From: Patella vulgata
Taxonomy: Eukaryota; Mollusca; Gastropoda; Patellidae
Reading direction: 5' to 3'
DNA length: 64,000 nucleotides
Assembly (NCBI RefSeq): GCF_932274485.2
Contig: NC_065887.2
Coordinates: forward strand, 11,628,001-11,692,000
Shown one piece after another: positions 23,986 through 38,500 of the stretch. Position 1 is the stretch's first letter. Every line of letters starts with the position of its first letter. The notes beneath the pieces were generated by a model. The model saw only the letters and a program-made list of their open reading frames with translations. It was not told where the DNA came from and did no database searches. The position numbers and the translations under genes are program-made.

Positions 23986-26900
23986 GAGAGAGAGAAATGG
24001 GGTTTAACGTCTACTCGACACAAACTAGGTCATTTCGGGACTAACACATGGTTTAATTTTATTTCAATAATTCGCTTGCGCGTAGGGGTCTTTTTAGCAG
24101 TGGGAGGAAACCGGAGGACCCGGAGAAAACCCACGAGGTTTGACAGGCGACCCTACTCCTTGCCACGTACAACCGAGGATTCGAAACCACGCCGATTGAC
24201 TCAATGACAGACTTTTATGGTACAGCGCGCACGTGCTAACCATTCAGCCACCCAACCCCCCATATCATTCACAAGGTTTGCAGAGAAGGCGACATAACTC
24301 CAGTACGACATGTTGAGAACCGCTTAACACCGATAGGGTTTGTTCTCTCATGGCCCCATCTGTTACTGTAACCAATATCGAGTTATGGATTTTTCAAAAA
24401 TGGAGGGTATTCTGAAACTGAAGGTTGCGGCCCGCTGAACACCGATTGGGCTTGTTCTTTCATGAGCACATCTCTTAATACTGTAACCTGTATCGCGTTA
24501 AGGGAGTTTTTGAAAATTGGACATAACTCTGACACTGAAAGTTTCGACCCACTGAATATGGATATGGTTCGTCATCTTATGGCCCAATGTTTTACACCAA
24601 ATCGGAAATAAATCGTTGAAAACTGTAGCCTCTATCACAATCACAAGATTTTCGGAAAAGGCGTGTAACTCCGGAATGCAAGGTGACGAAACGATGAATA
24701 TCGATAGGGTTCGTCAACTCATGACCCAAAACTTGACCTCAAATTTGAAACAAATCCATTATAAATATAAATGACTTACTCTCGGAAGGGTCATTAGAAG
24801 ATGTACATCCAGCAATATTCGGCCATTCACATCTTGATTTCTCAACACTCCAATGTAGTCCACTAGGACAGTTTTGTTCAACAAGAACTCCGTTAGCACA
24901 TTGTAGAAATTTGGTACAATCGGAATGTGGACGATATTCGCCATCCGTACAAGCTACAATAATAGAAACGGGTTTAATGGATTCCATTAATTTTGGTTTT
25001 CTATATCGGGGAAATGCTATTATTATCAATTCAAATCACCCCCTTGATTAGAAAGCCACTCAAAGTGTGGAAATACAGCAGATTTATAGCGAAGAAAAGA
25101 TATCCACATACAGCAGGTTACTTGAACAGAAATCGTATTAAGTGCGGGGGGGGGGGGTGTACTCTGGAACAAGAGGTCAGTGAACGCTAAGAAAGCGATA
25201 GTGATTGTCCTTTCAGACCCCCAAAGGTTCACACAACATTTTTAAAAAATCCATTCAAATCTGTAGCTTCTATATCATTCACAAAAGAGAGAGAGAGAAA
25301 TGGGGTTTAACGTCTACTCGACACAAACTAGGTCATTTCGGGACTAACACATGGTTTAATTTTATTTCAATAATTCGCTTGCGCGTAGGGGTCTTTTGAG
25401 CAGTGGGAGAAAACCGGAGGACCCGGAGAAAACCCACGAGGTTTGACAGGCGACCCTACTCCTTGCCACGTACAACCGAGGATTCGACACCACGCCGGTT
25501 GACTCAATGACAGACTTTTATGGTACAGCGCGCACGTGCTAACCATTCAGCCACCCAACCCCCCATATCATTCACAAGGTTTGCAGAGAAGGCGACATAA
25601 CTCCAGTACGACATGTTGAGAACCGCTTAACACCGATAGGGTTTGTTCTCTCATGGCCCCATCTGTAACTGTAACCACTATCGAGTTATGGATTTTTCAA
25701 AAATGGAGGGTATTCTGAAACTGAAGGTTGCGGCCCGCTGAACACCGATTGGGCTTGTTCTTTCATGAGCACATCTCTTAATACTGTAACCTGTATCGCG
25801 TTAAGGGAGTTTTTGAAAATTGGACATAACTCTGACACTGAAAGTTTCGACCCACTGAATATGGATATGGTTCGTCATCTTATGGCCCAATGTTTGACAC
25901 CAAATCGGAAATAAATCGTTGAAAACTGTAGCCTCTATCACAATCACAAGATTTTCGGAAAAGGCGTGTAACTCCGGAATGCAAGGTAACGAAACGATGA
26001 ATATCGATAGGGTTCGTCATCGCATGACCCCAAAACTTGACCTCAAATTTGAAACAAATCCATTATAAATATAAATTACTTACTCTCGGAAGTATCATTA
26101 GAAGATGAACATCCAGCAATATTCGGCCATTCACATCTTGATTTCTCAACACTCCAGTGTAGTCCACTAGGACAGTTTTGTTCAACAAGGACTCCGTTAG
26201 CACATTGTAGAAATTTGGTACAATCGGAATGTGGACGATATTCGCCATCCGTACAAGCTACAATAACAGAAACGGGTTTAATGGATTCCATTAATTTTTG
26301 TTTTCTAACTGGAGGAAATGTTAGTATTATCAATTCATATCATTTCCTTTATCAAACAGATAATTAGATAAAGATAGCCACTCAAAGCGTGGAAATACAG
26401 CAGCTTTATAGCGAAGACAGGATAGCCACAGACAGCAGGTAATCTGAACGGAAGTCGTATAAACCTGTAGCTTCTATCGTGTTCACAAGGTTTAAGCGTG
26501 TGTGTGTGTGGGGGGGGGGGGCTTGTACTCTGGAGGTCAGGGAACGCTGAAAAAACGATAATGTTTGTCCTTTCAGACCCCCCGATGGTTCACACAACAA
26601 TCCATTAAAGACTGTAGCGTTATGGGTGTTTTAGAAAAATGGAGGCAATTCTCTCGTGTTAATACTGTATCATCGCGTTATGGGGGTTTTCGAAAATGGA
26701 TGTAACTCTGAAACTGAAAGTTTGAGACCCGCTGAATATCGATAGGGTTCTTCATCTTATGACCCAATATGTCACACCAAATCGGAATTAAATCTTTGAA
26801 AACTGTAGTCTCTATCACATTAACAAGATTTTCGGAAAAGGCGTGTAACTCTGGAATGCAACGTAGTGAAACGATAAATCTCGATAGGGTTCGTCATCGT

Positions 26901-29900
26901 ATGACCCCAAGACTTGACCTCAAATTTGAAACAAATGCATTATAAAAAAAATACTTACTTTCGGAAGGATCATTAGAAGATGAACATCCAGCAATATTCG
27001 GCCATTCACATCTTGATTTCTCAACACTCCAGTGTAGTCCACTAGGACAGTTTTGTTCAACAAGAACTCCGTTGGCACATTGTAGAAATTTGGTACAATC
27101 GGAATGTGGACGATATTCGCCATCCGTACAAGCTACAATAACAGAAACGAGTTTAATAGATTCCATTAATTTTGTTTTTCTATATCGCGGAAATGCTATT
27201 ATTATAAATTCAAATCATCCCCTTGATTAAATATATTATTAGAAAGCCACTCAAAGCGTGAAAATAAAGCATGTTTATAGCGAACAAAGGATAGCCACGG
27301 ACAGCAGGTTATCTGAACGGAAATTGTATAAACCTGTAGCGTCTATCGTGTTCACAAAGTTTTCGAGTATTAAGCGTATGGGGGGAGGGGGACTTGTACT
27401 CCTGAACGGGGAGGGCAGGGAACGTTGAGAAATCGATAGTGTTTGTCATTTCAGGCGCCTAAACGTTCACACAACATTTTTAAAAAAATCCATTTAAAGC
27501 TGTATAGCTTCCATATCATTCACAAGGTTTGCAGAGAAGGCGACATACCTCCAGTACGACATGTCAAGAAACGCTGGACACGGATAGGGTTTGTTGAATA
27601 TCGATAGGGTTTGATCTCTCATTGAGAGTCTCATGGCCCCATCAGTTCATACTGTAACCACTATCGTTAACGGGATCACGTGGCTAAGTGGGTAAGACGC
27701 TGGCTCGCTAGCCTGGAGGTCGGGTGTTCGATCCCTGCATTGGCCGAAAAAGTACATCCAGATTTTCCGGCGTGGTCCCCCCTTGTCAGTGATACAGGAC
27801 GGAGGGCCTGGCAAGGACAGTGGCAAGGACAGCTGTCTAGTCCTTCGGATAATACGAAAAACCGAGGTCCCGTGTATACATTGGAATGCACGTAAAAGAT
27901 CCCTTGGCAGTTGGAATTCGATATAAGAGTAGGCGATAGTGCCGCTGCCCGGGCAAAATTTCCCTCAAAGCACACTGTATGGCGTATGCCCGTCTTCATT
28001 AGCCCAGTATAGGAGCAAAACAGTAGGACGTTAAACCCCATTTCATTTCATTTCATTTCACTATCGTGTTATGCAGGTTTTCGAAAAATGGAGGTAAAAT
28101 TACATTACTTACTCTCGGAAGGATCATTAGAAGATGAACATCCAGCAATATTCGGCCATTCACATCTTGTTTTCTCAACACTCCAGTGTAGTCCACTAGG
28201 ACAGTTTTGTTCAACAAGAACTCCGTTAGCACATTGTAGAAATTTGGTACAATCGGAATGTGGACGATATTCGCCATCCGTACAAGCTACAATAACAGAA
28301 ACGGGTTTAATGGATTCCATTAATTTTGGTTTTCTATATCGGGGAAATGCTATTATTATCAATTCAAATCACCCCCTTGATTAGAAAGCCACTCAAAGTG
28401 TGGAAATACAGCAGGTTTATAGCGAAGAAAAGATAGCCACATACAGCAGGTTATCTGAACAGAAATCGTATTAAGTGCGGGGGGAGGGGTGTACTCTGGA
28501 ACGGGAGGTCAGTGAACGCTAAGAAAGCGATAGTGTTTGTCCTTTCAGACCCCCAAAGGTTCACACAACATTTTTTAAAAATCCATTCAAATCTGTAGCT
28601 TCTATATCATTCACAAGAGAGAGAGAGAGAAATGGGGTTTAACGTCTACTCGACACAAACTAGGTCATTTCGGGACTAACACATGGTTTTATTTTATTTC
28701 AATAATTCGCTTGCGCGTAGGGGTCTTTTTAGCAGTGGGAGGAAACCGGAGGACCCGGAGAAAACCCACGAGGTTTGACAGGCGACCCTACTCCTTGGCA
28801 CGTACAACCGAGGATTCGAAACCACGCCGGTTGACTCAATGACAGACTTTTATGCAGGGGCGTAAATGTGGGGGGGTGTACTCCCAGGAAAAAAAATAGT
28901 CGGTCGCAAAATCAGTGCAGTCGGTCGCAAAATAAGAGCAGTCGGTATCAAAATAAGTGCTCACTGCACACGTCACGCTACTCACGCAAAACTTCAGTAT
29001 AAAATAACCTTGTCAACTTATCATGTTTGAAAAAATGATGTGTTTCACTCTTATTCTGTTTTAATTATGTAGGTCCAAGAACAAAATTTCCCCCAGGGAG
29101 AAAAATAGTCGGTCTCAAAATAAGTGCAGTCACTGCAGTCGGTCTCAAAATTATGCGTCGCCGTCTTAATGAATTAATGAGGTAAACAAATAATGCCAGA
29201 ATAGATCCCAAATACTAGACGGTCGCAAGATCAGTGTAGCCGGTCGTAAGATATGAGCAGTCGGTATCAAAATAAGTGCTCACTGCACACGTCACTCTAC
29301 TCACGCAAAACTTTAGTATAAAATAACCTTATACCCATACTTTTTCTCGACTCTTTGATGAAAATGGGAGGGTATACACCGATACACGGCCACTTTTGCC
29401 GTGTATCAGTTGAAAAGTGGCCGTGTATCAGTTGAAAAAGGACAAAAATAACAAAATCATGATTTACATATTTATTTGAACATCTACAACCCGTTTTGAA
29501 CATGTTATGGTAAAAGAGTTATCATTTTCAACTGTCTCAGCACTTTTCGAATGTGCGTCACTCTCATTCATATTCTTACATTTTGTCTCATATTTCTTTA
29601 CATTTTGATATCTAGTCGCACTTTCACATTTTGTCGCGGCTTATGCTCATCCGCAGCACATAATCCAAATATTTTACTATTATAAATTAATCTCTTGGCA
29701 TTTTCAACATTAAAAACTTTCACATTTTGTCGCGGTTCATGCTCATCCACAGCACGTAATCCAAATATATTACTAGTATAAATTAATCCATTGGCATTTT
29801 CTACACTACAAACTTGAGATCTCTACAATTCCAACTCGTCTTCATTGTATGGCTGTTCTTGTTTTTGTCTGTCAGTGGATGTCAATACCTCGCGAAGTTA

Positions 29901-32517
29901 ATGAATTGATCTGTGCGGAAATTAGCAAATGTCCCTTGCTTATCAAAAAAGTTAAAATCCAATCTTTTGTACTGATCTCAAAGTGTCATCATATTCCTAT
30001 GCAATTGGTATTTTTCCTCGTGTTTGGCAGAATTCGACTCATCTGCATGGCTTTAATTTCTTGTTCTGTGATTGTGAAGAATCGGGCTTCTAAATCTTCG
30101 CGATCATTAAAATCTCTTGCAGAACTGATATTCTCGGTCTTAGAAATATATATCTGTGACATTATAAAGTAGGATTCTTCGACAAATTCCCGTATTCATT
30201 TCTGCCATCCACTACAATCGACGCAGCCAGGATGTTGGCAAACAACAAGAAATGGCTATTGTACAAAATGATTGGATGACGTTTGCTTTTCTCAACCAAT
30301 CAATATCCCTGTTATGAACATTTTCCCTGACCTGATTTAAACCGTGAATTGCAAGTGCGGTGTACTGACATCATTTACCTGAGTAGAAATAAGCGTTTGC
30401 GATGAGATAATTGGGGGGCTCTAAATGGGAAACTTTGATAAATTTGTGAAATGAAAAATGCTTTTAAAATTGGGAAAATAGAAAAAATCTCTATTTCTCG
30501 AAAAAGTATTTAGTATAAGCCTCGGAGCCCCACTCAAAAAGGAGACGGTGTATCAACCCATACACATTGAAAACAAGGTATATAACTATTACTTGTCGAC
30601 TTATCATGTTTGAAAAAAATGTTTTTCTCCCCATGGCAAAAAGATAGTTGGTCTCAAAAAAAAAGTGGTCACCGCAGTCTGTCCCAGACTAAATGAATTA
30701 ATGAGATGTTTTCTGACCATCAGAATTCTGCAAAATCTCTCCCCAAAGTCCAGGACATTTCAGAGACCAAGTAAGCGCCCCATTGAGGTAAAGTGCCCTC
30801 AGGCCCAGTTCTCAAAAATTAAAAGCTCAGTTACATATCGGCGCTCAATTCCATTATGCCATCATTCTTCAACTCCTTCTCTGTCTTATACTATCTCATC
30901 AATATCATATTCACAGTTACAGTGAATCGCCCAGTTAGTAGTACCACTAGTGAGTGAGTCGTGGGTCAAAAGACTGTAGAATTGTTAGTTCTACTCTCAC
31001 AAAACAGGCGACATTGACAAATAGGCCTCAAGATTCTGTCCCATTTCTTATCCTCTCGTTAACGAGAATTTGGATCCATTTGCCATGACATTGACTAAAA
31101 TTGTCCAGCCCAGTCCCAAAAAGTAAAAGCTTGGTTACACTTCTAAATTTTTTTGCGCCTGCGGCGCTCGATTCCATTATAACATCATTCTTCCAATCCT
31201 CTGTTGTCTTATACTGTCTCAGTACTATCATATTCACGGTTATACTGAACTGCCTAGTTATGTTAGTTATAGTACCACTGGCACTGGTGTATGGGTAGTG
31301 GGGAGTCAGACTATACAAAAGTTCTGTCAACTCTTGCAAAACAGGCGGAATTGACAGGGGCGGATCTCGAGATTTTGTCTAATTGACTCACATTTCTGGT
31401 CCTCTCGTCCACAAGAATTTCTCCCCGCAATGACCTCAAATGCCAAGATATTGACTCAATTTTTCAAAATTTTCTCAGGTTGCTCAGTGTTATAGGCACA
31501 ATCATATATGACATAAACTTTATGTCAACTTAAATAAAACTGCTTTCCAGCGAGACAACGATCGGCAAACAACTATATAATTATACAATACCATCTATGT
31601 TCTACCGGGACGCTTAATGTTATAGCCAGTATTTTGTTGACATTCATTGTGGGGTGGGATTGTGGCTGGGGTGGGGCCATCTGTTACTGTAACCACTATC
31701 GAGTTATGGATTTTTCAAAAATGGAGGGTATTCTGAAACTGAAGGTTGCGGCCCGCTGAACACCGATTGGGCTTGTTCTTTCATGAGCACATCTCTTAAT
31801 ACTGTAACCTGTATCGCGTTAAGGGAGTTTTTGAAAATTGGAGATAACTCTGACACTGAAAGTTTCGACCCACTGAATATAGATATGGTTCGTTATCTTA
31901 TGGCCCAATGTTTGAGACCAAATCGGAAATAAATCGTTGAAAACTGTAGCCTCTATAACAATAACAAGATTTTCGGAAAAGGCGTGTAACTCTGGAATGC
32001 AAGGTAACGAAACGATGAATATCGATAGGGTTCGTCATCACATGACCCCAAAACTTGACCTCAAATTTGAAACAAATCCATTATAAATATAAATTACTTA
32101 CTCTCGGAAGGGTCATTAGAAGATGAACATCCAGCAATATTCGGCCATTCACATCTTGATTTCTCAACACTCCAGTGTAGTCCACTAGGACAGTTTTGTT
32201 CAACAAGGACTCCGTTAGCACATTGTAGAAATTTGGTACAATCGGAATGTGGACGATATTCGCCATCCGTACAAGCTACAATAACAGAAACGGGTTTAAT
32301 GGATCCCATTAATTTTTGTTTTCTAACTGGAGGAAATGTTAGTATTATCAATTCATATCATTTCCTTTATCAAACAGATAATTAGATAAAGATAGCCACT
32401 CAAAGCGTGGAAATACAGCAGCTTTATAGCGAAGACAGGATAGCCACAGACAGCAGGTAATCTGAACGGAAGTCGTATAAACCTGTAGCTTCTATCGTGT
32501 TCACAAGGTTTAAGCGT

Positions 32518-32548
<31 letters not shown>

Positions 32549-35500
32549 GGGTCTTGTACTCTGGAGGTCAGGGAACGCTGAAAAAACGATAATGTTTGTC
32601 CTTTCAGACCCCCCGAAGGTTCACACAACATTTTAAAAATAATCCATTAAAGACTGTAGCGTTATGGATGTTTTAGAAAAATGGAGGCAATTCTCTCGTG
32701 TTAATACTGTATCATCGCGTTATGGGGGTTTTCGAAAATGGATGTAACTCTGAAACTGAAAGTTGAGACCCGCTGAATATCAATAGGGTTCTTCATCTTA
32801 TGACCCAATATGTCACACCAAATCGGAAATAAATCTTTGAAAACTGTAGCCTCTATCACATTCACAAGATTTTCGGAAAAGGCGGGTAACTCTGGAATGC
32901 AACGTAGTGAAACGATAAATCTCGATAGGGTTCGTCATCGTATGACCCCAAGACTTGACCTCAAATTTGAAACAAATGCATTATAAAAAAAAATACTTAC
33001 TTTCGGAAGGATCATTAGAAGATGAACATCCAGCAATATTCGGCCATTCACATCTTGATTTCTCAACACTCCAGTGTAGTCCACTAGGACAGTTTTGTTC
33101 AACAAGAACTCCGTTGGCACATTGTAGAAATTGGGAAAATCGGAATGTGGACGATATTCGCCATCCGTACAAGCTACAATAACAGAAACGAGTTTAATAG
33201 ATTCCATTAATTTTGTTTTTCTATATCGCGGAAATGCTATTATTATAAATTCAAATCATCCCCTTGATTAAATATATTATTAGAAAGCCACTCAAAGCGT
33301 GAAAATAAAGCATGTTTATAGCGAACAAAGGATAGCCACGGACAGCAGGTTATCTGAACGGAAATTGTATAAACCTGTAGCTTCTATCGTGTTCACAAAG
33401 TTTTCGAGTATTAAGCGTATGGGGGGAGGGGGACTTGTACTCCTGAACGGGGAGGGCAGGGAACGTTGAAAAATCGATAGTGTTTGTCATTTCAGGCGCC
33501 TAAACGTTCACACAACATTTTAAAAAAAATCCATTAAAGGCTGTATAGCTTCCATATCATTCACAAGGTTTGCAGAGAAGGCGACATACCTCCAGTACGA
33601 CATGTCAAGAAACGCTGAACACGGATAGGGTTTGTTGAATATCGATAGGGTTTGATCTCTCATTGAGAGTCTCATGGCCCCATCAGTTCATACTGTAACC
33701 ACTATCGTTAACGGGATCACGTGGCTAAGTGGGTAAGACGCTGGCTCGCTAGCCTGGAGGTCGGGTGTTCGATCCCTGCATTGGCCGAGAAAGTACATCC
33801 AGATTTTCCGGCGTGCCCCCCCCCCTTGTCAGTGATACAGGACGGAGGGCCTGGCAAGGACAGTGGCAAGGACAGCTGTCTAGTCCTTCGGATAATACGA
33901 AAAACCGAGGTCCCGTGTATACATTGGAATGCACGTAAAAGATCCCTTGGCAGTTGGAATTCGATATAAGAGTAGGCGATAGTGCCGCTGCCTGGGCAAA
34001 ATTTCCCTCAAAGCACACTGTATGGCGTATGCCCGTCTTCATTAGCCCAGTATAGGAGCAAAACAGTAGGACGTTAAACCCCATTTCATTTCATTTCATT
34101 TCACTATCGTGTTATGCAGGTTTTCGAAAAATGGAGGTAAAATTACATTACTTACTCTCGGAAGGATCATTAGAAGATGAACATCCAGCAATATTCGGCC
34201 ATTCACATCTTGTTTTCTCAACACTCCAGTGTAGTCCACTAGGACAGTTTTGTTCAACAAGAACTCCGTTAGCACATTGTAGAAATTTGGTACAATCGGA
34301 ATGTGGACGATATTCGCCATCCGTACAAGCTACAATAACAGAAACGGGTTTAATGGATTCCATTAATTTTGGTTTTCTATATCGGGGAAATGCTATTATT
34401 ATCAATTCAAATCACCCCCTTGATTAGAAAGCCACTCAAAGTGTGGAAATACAGCAGGTTTATAGCGAAGAAAAGATAGCCACATACAGCAGGTTATCTG
34501 AACAGAAATCGTATTAAGTGCGGGGGGGGGGGTGTACTCTAGAACGGGAGGTCAGTGAACGCTAAGAAAGCGATAGTGTTTGTCCTTTCAGACCCCCAAA
34601 GGTTCACACAACATTTTTAAAAAATCCATTCAAATCTGTAGCTTCTATATCATTCACAAGAGAGAGAGAGAGAGAAATGGGGTTTAACGTCTACTCGACA
34701 CAAACTAGGTTATTTCGGGACTAACACATGGTTTAATTTTATTTCAATAATTCGCTTGCGCGTAGGGGTCTTTTTAGCAGTGGGAGGAAACCGGAGGACC
34801 CGGAGAAAACCCATGAGGTTTGACAGGCGACCCTACTCCTTGCCACGTACAACCGAGGATTCGAAACCACGCCGGTTGACTCAATGACAGACTTTTATGG
34901 TACAGCGCGCACGTGCTAACCATTCAGCCACCCAACCCCCCATATCATTCACAAGGTTTGCAGAGAAGGCGACATAACTCCAGTACGACATGTTGAGAAC
35001 CGCTTAACACCGATAGGGTTTGTTCTCTCATGGCCCCATCTGTTACTGTAACCACTATCGAGTTATGGATTTTTCAAAAATGGAGGGTATTCTGAAACTG
35101 AAGGTTGCGGCCCGCTGAACACCGATTGGGCTTGTTCTTTCATGAGCACATCTCTTAATACTGTAACCTGTATCGCGTTAAGGGAGTTTTTGAAAATTGG
35201 AGATAACTCTGACACTGAAAGTTTCGACCCACTGAATATAGATATGGTTCGTTATCTTATGGCCCAATGTTTGACACCAAATCGGAAATAAATCGTTGAA
35301 AACTGTAGCCTCTATAACAATAACAAGATTTTCGGAAAAGGCGTGTAACTCTGGAATGCAAGGTAACGAAACGATGAATATCGATAGGGTTCGTCATCAC
35401 ATGACCCCAAAACTTGACCTCAAATTTGAAACAAATCCATTATAAATATAAATTACTTACTCTCGGAAGGGTCATTAGAAGATGAACATCCAGCAATATT

Positions 35501-38500
35501 CGGCCATTCACATCTTGATTTCTCAACACTCCAGTGTAGTCCACTAGGACAGTTTTGTTCAACAAGGACTCCGTTAGCACATTGTAGAAATTTGGTACAA
35601 TCGGAATGTGGACGATATTCGCCATCCGTACAAGCTACAATAACAGAAACGGGTTTAATGGATCCCATTAATTTTTGTTTTCTAACTGGAGGAAATGTTA
35701 GTATTATCAATTCATATCATTTCCTTTATCAAACAGATAATTAGATAAAGATAGCCACTCAAAGCGTGGAAATACAGCAGCTTTATAGCGAAGACAGGAT
35801 AGCCACAGACAGCAGGTAATCTGAACGGAAGTCGTATAAACCTGTAGCTTCTATCGTGTTCACAAGGTTTAAGCGTGTGTGTGTGTGGGGGGGGGGGGGG
35901 GGGGGTCTTGTACTCTGGAGGTCAGGGAACGCTGAAAAAACGATAATGTTTGTCCTTTCAGACCCCCCGAAGGTTCACACAACATTTTAAAAATAATCCA
36001 TTAAAGACTGTAGCGTTATGGATGTTTTAGAAAAATGGAGGCAATTCTCTCGTGTTAATACTGTATCATCGCGTTATGGGGGTTTTCGAAAATGGATGTA
36101 ACTCTGAAACTGAAAGTTGAGACCCGCTGAATATCAATAGGGTTCTTCATCTTATGACCCAATATGTCACGCCAAATCGGAAATAAATCTTTGAAAACTG
36201 TAGCCTCTATCACATTCACAAGATTTTCGGAAAAGGCGGGTAACTCTGGAATGCAACGTAGTGAAACGATAAATCTCGATAGGGTTCGTCATCGTATGAC
36301 CCCAAGACTTGACCTCAAATTTGAAACAAATGCATTATAAAAAAAAATACTTACTTTCGGAAGGATCATTAGAAGATGAACATCCAGCAATATTCGGCCA
36401 TTCACATCTTGATTTCTCAACACTCCAGTGTAGTCCACTAGGACAGTTTTGTTCAACAAGAACTCCGTTGGCACATTGTAGAAATTTGGTACAATCGGAA
36501 TGTGGACGATATTCGCCATCCGTACAAGCTACAATAACAGAAACGAGTTTAATAGATTCCATTAATTTTGTTTTTCTATATCGCGGAAATGCTATTATTA
36601 TAAATTCAAATCATCCCCTTGATTAAATATATTATTAGAAAGCCACTCAAAGCGTGAAAATAAAGCATGTTTATAGCGAACAAAGGATAGCCACGGACAG
36701 CAGGTTATCTGAACGGAAATTGTATAAACCTGTAGCTTCTATCGTGTTCACAAAGTTTTCGAGTATTAAGCGTATGGGGGGAGGGGGACTTGTACTCCTG
36801 AACGGGGAGGGCAGGGAACGTTGAAAAATCGATAGTGTTTGTCATTTCAGGCGCCTAAACGTTCACACAACATTTTAAAAAAAATCCATTAAAGGCTGTA
36901 TAGCTTCCATATCATTCACAAGGTTTGCAGAGAAGGCGACATACCTCCAGTACGACATGTCAAGAAACGCTGAACACGGATAGGGTTTGTTGAATATCGA
37001 TAGGGTTTGATCTCTCATTGAGAGTCTCATGGCCCCATCAGTTCATACTGTAACCACTATCGTTAACGGGATCACGTGGCTAAGTGGGTAAGACGCTGGC
37101 TCGCTAGCCTGGAGGTCGGGTGTTCGATCCCTGCATTGGCCGAGAAAGTACATCCAGATTTTCCGGCGTGGCCCCCCCCCCCCCTTGTCAGTGATACAGG
37201 ACGGAGGGCCTGGCAAGGACAGTGGCAAGGACAGCTGTCTAGTCCTTCGGATAATACGAAAAACCGAGGTCCCGTGTATACATTGGTATGCACGTAAAAG
37301 ATCCCTTGGCAGTTGGAATTCGATATAAGAGTAGGCGATAGTGCCGCTGCCAGGGCAAAATTTCCCTCAAAGCACACTGTATGGCGTATGCCCGTCTTCA
37401 TTAGCCCAGTATAGGAGCAAAACAGTAGGACGTTAAACCCCATTTCATTTCATTTCATTTCACTATCGTGTTATGCAGGTTTTCGAAAAATGGTGGTAAA
37501 ATTACATTACTTACTCTCGGAAGGATCATTAGAAGATGAACATCCAGCAATATTCGGCCATTCACATCTTGTTTTCTCAACACTCCAGTGTAGTCCACTA
37601 GGACAGTTTTGTTCAACAAGAACTCCGTTAGCACATTGTAAAAATTTGGTACAATCTGAATGTGGACGATAATCGCCATCCGTACAAGCTACAATAACAA
37701 AAACTAGTTTAATAGATCCCATTAATTTTTGTTTTCTAACTGGAGGAAATGTTAGTATTATCAATTCAGATCATTCCCTTTATCAAACAGAGAATTAGAT
37801 AAAGATAGCCACTCAAAGCGTGGAAATACAGCAGCTTTATAGCGAAGACAGGATAGCCACAGACAGCAGGTAATCTGAACGGAAGTCGTATAAACCTGTA
37901 GCTTCTATCGTGTTCACAAGGTTTAAGCGTGTGTGTGTGTGTGTGGGGGGGGGGGGGGTCTTGTACTCTGGAGGTCAGGGAACGCTGAAAAAACGATAAT
38001 GTTTGTCCTTTCAGACCCCCCGAAGGTTCACACAACATTTTAAAAATAACCCATTAAAGACTGTAGCGTTATGGAGGTTTTCGAAAAATGGAGGCAATTC
38101 ACTCGTGTTATAACTGTATCATCGCGTTATGGGGGTTTTCGAAAATGGATGTAACTCTGAAACTGAAAGTTGAGACCCGCTGAATATCGATAGGGTTCTT
38201 CATCTTATGACCCAATATTTCACACCAAATCGGAAATAAATCTTTGAAAACTGTAGCCTCTATCACATTCACAAGATTTTCGGAAAAGGCGTGCAACTCT
38301 GGAATGCAACGTAGTGAAACGATAAATCTCGATAGGGTTCGTCATCGTATGACCCCAAGACTTGACCTCAAATTTGAAACAAATGCATTAGAAAAAAAAT
38401 ACTTACTTTCGGAAGGATCATTAGAAGATGAACATCCAGCAATATTCGGCCATTCACATCTTGATTTCTCAACACTCCAGTGTAGTCCACTAGGACAGTT

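Larger units (their letters stand above)
20080..24779. repeat. 4.7-kb higher-order repeat, copy 1 (m6-m9)
   Basis: Four monomers (D, A, B, C) recur at 24780 onward with the same order and spacing: m6 to m10 4700 bp, m7 to m11 4694, m8 to m12 4678, m9 to m13 4678. Confidence 0.75.
24780..28854. repeat. 4.7-kb higher-order repeat, copy 2 (m10-m13)
   Basis: Second copy of the four-exon unit, cut short where hAT H1 begins inside SINE2. Confidence 0.7.
31679..35037. repeat. 3.36-kb higher-order repeat, copy 1 (m14-m16)
   Basis: Three monomers (A, B, C) repeat with a period of 3355-3359 bp to m17-m19. The fourth monomer of the 4.7-kb form is absent. Confidence 0.75.
35038..37740. repeat. 3.36-kb higher-order repeat, copy 2 (m17-m19)
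   Basis: Copy of the previous block. It switches to an A-type flank just above m19, so the tandem match stops there. Confidence 0.7.
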
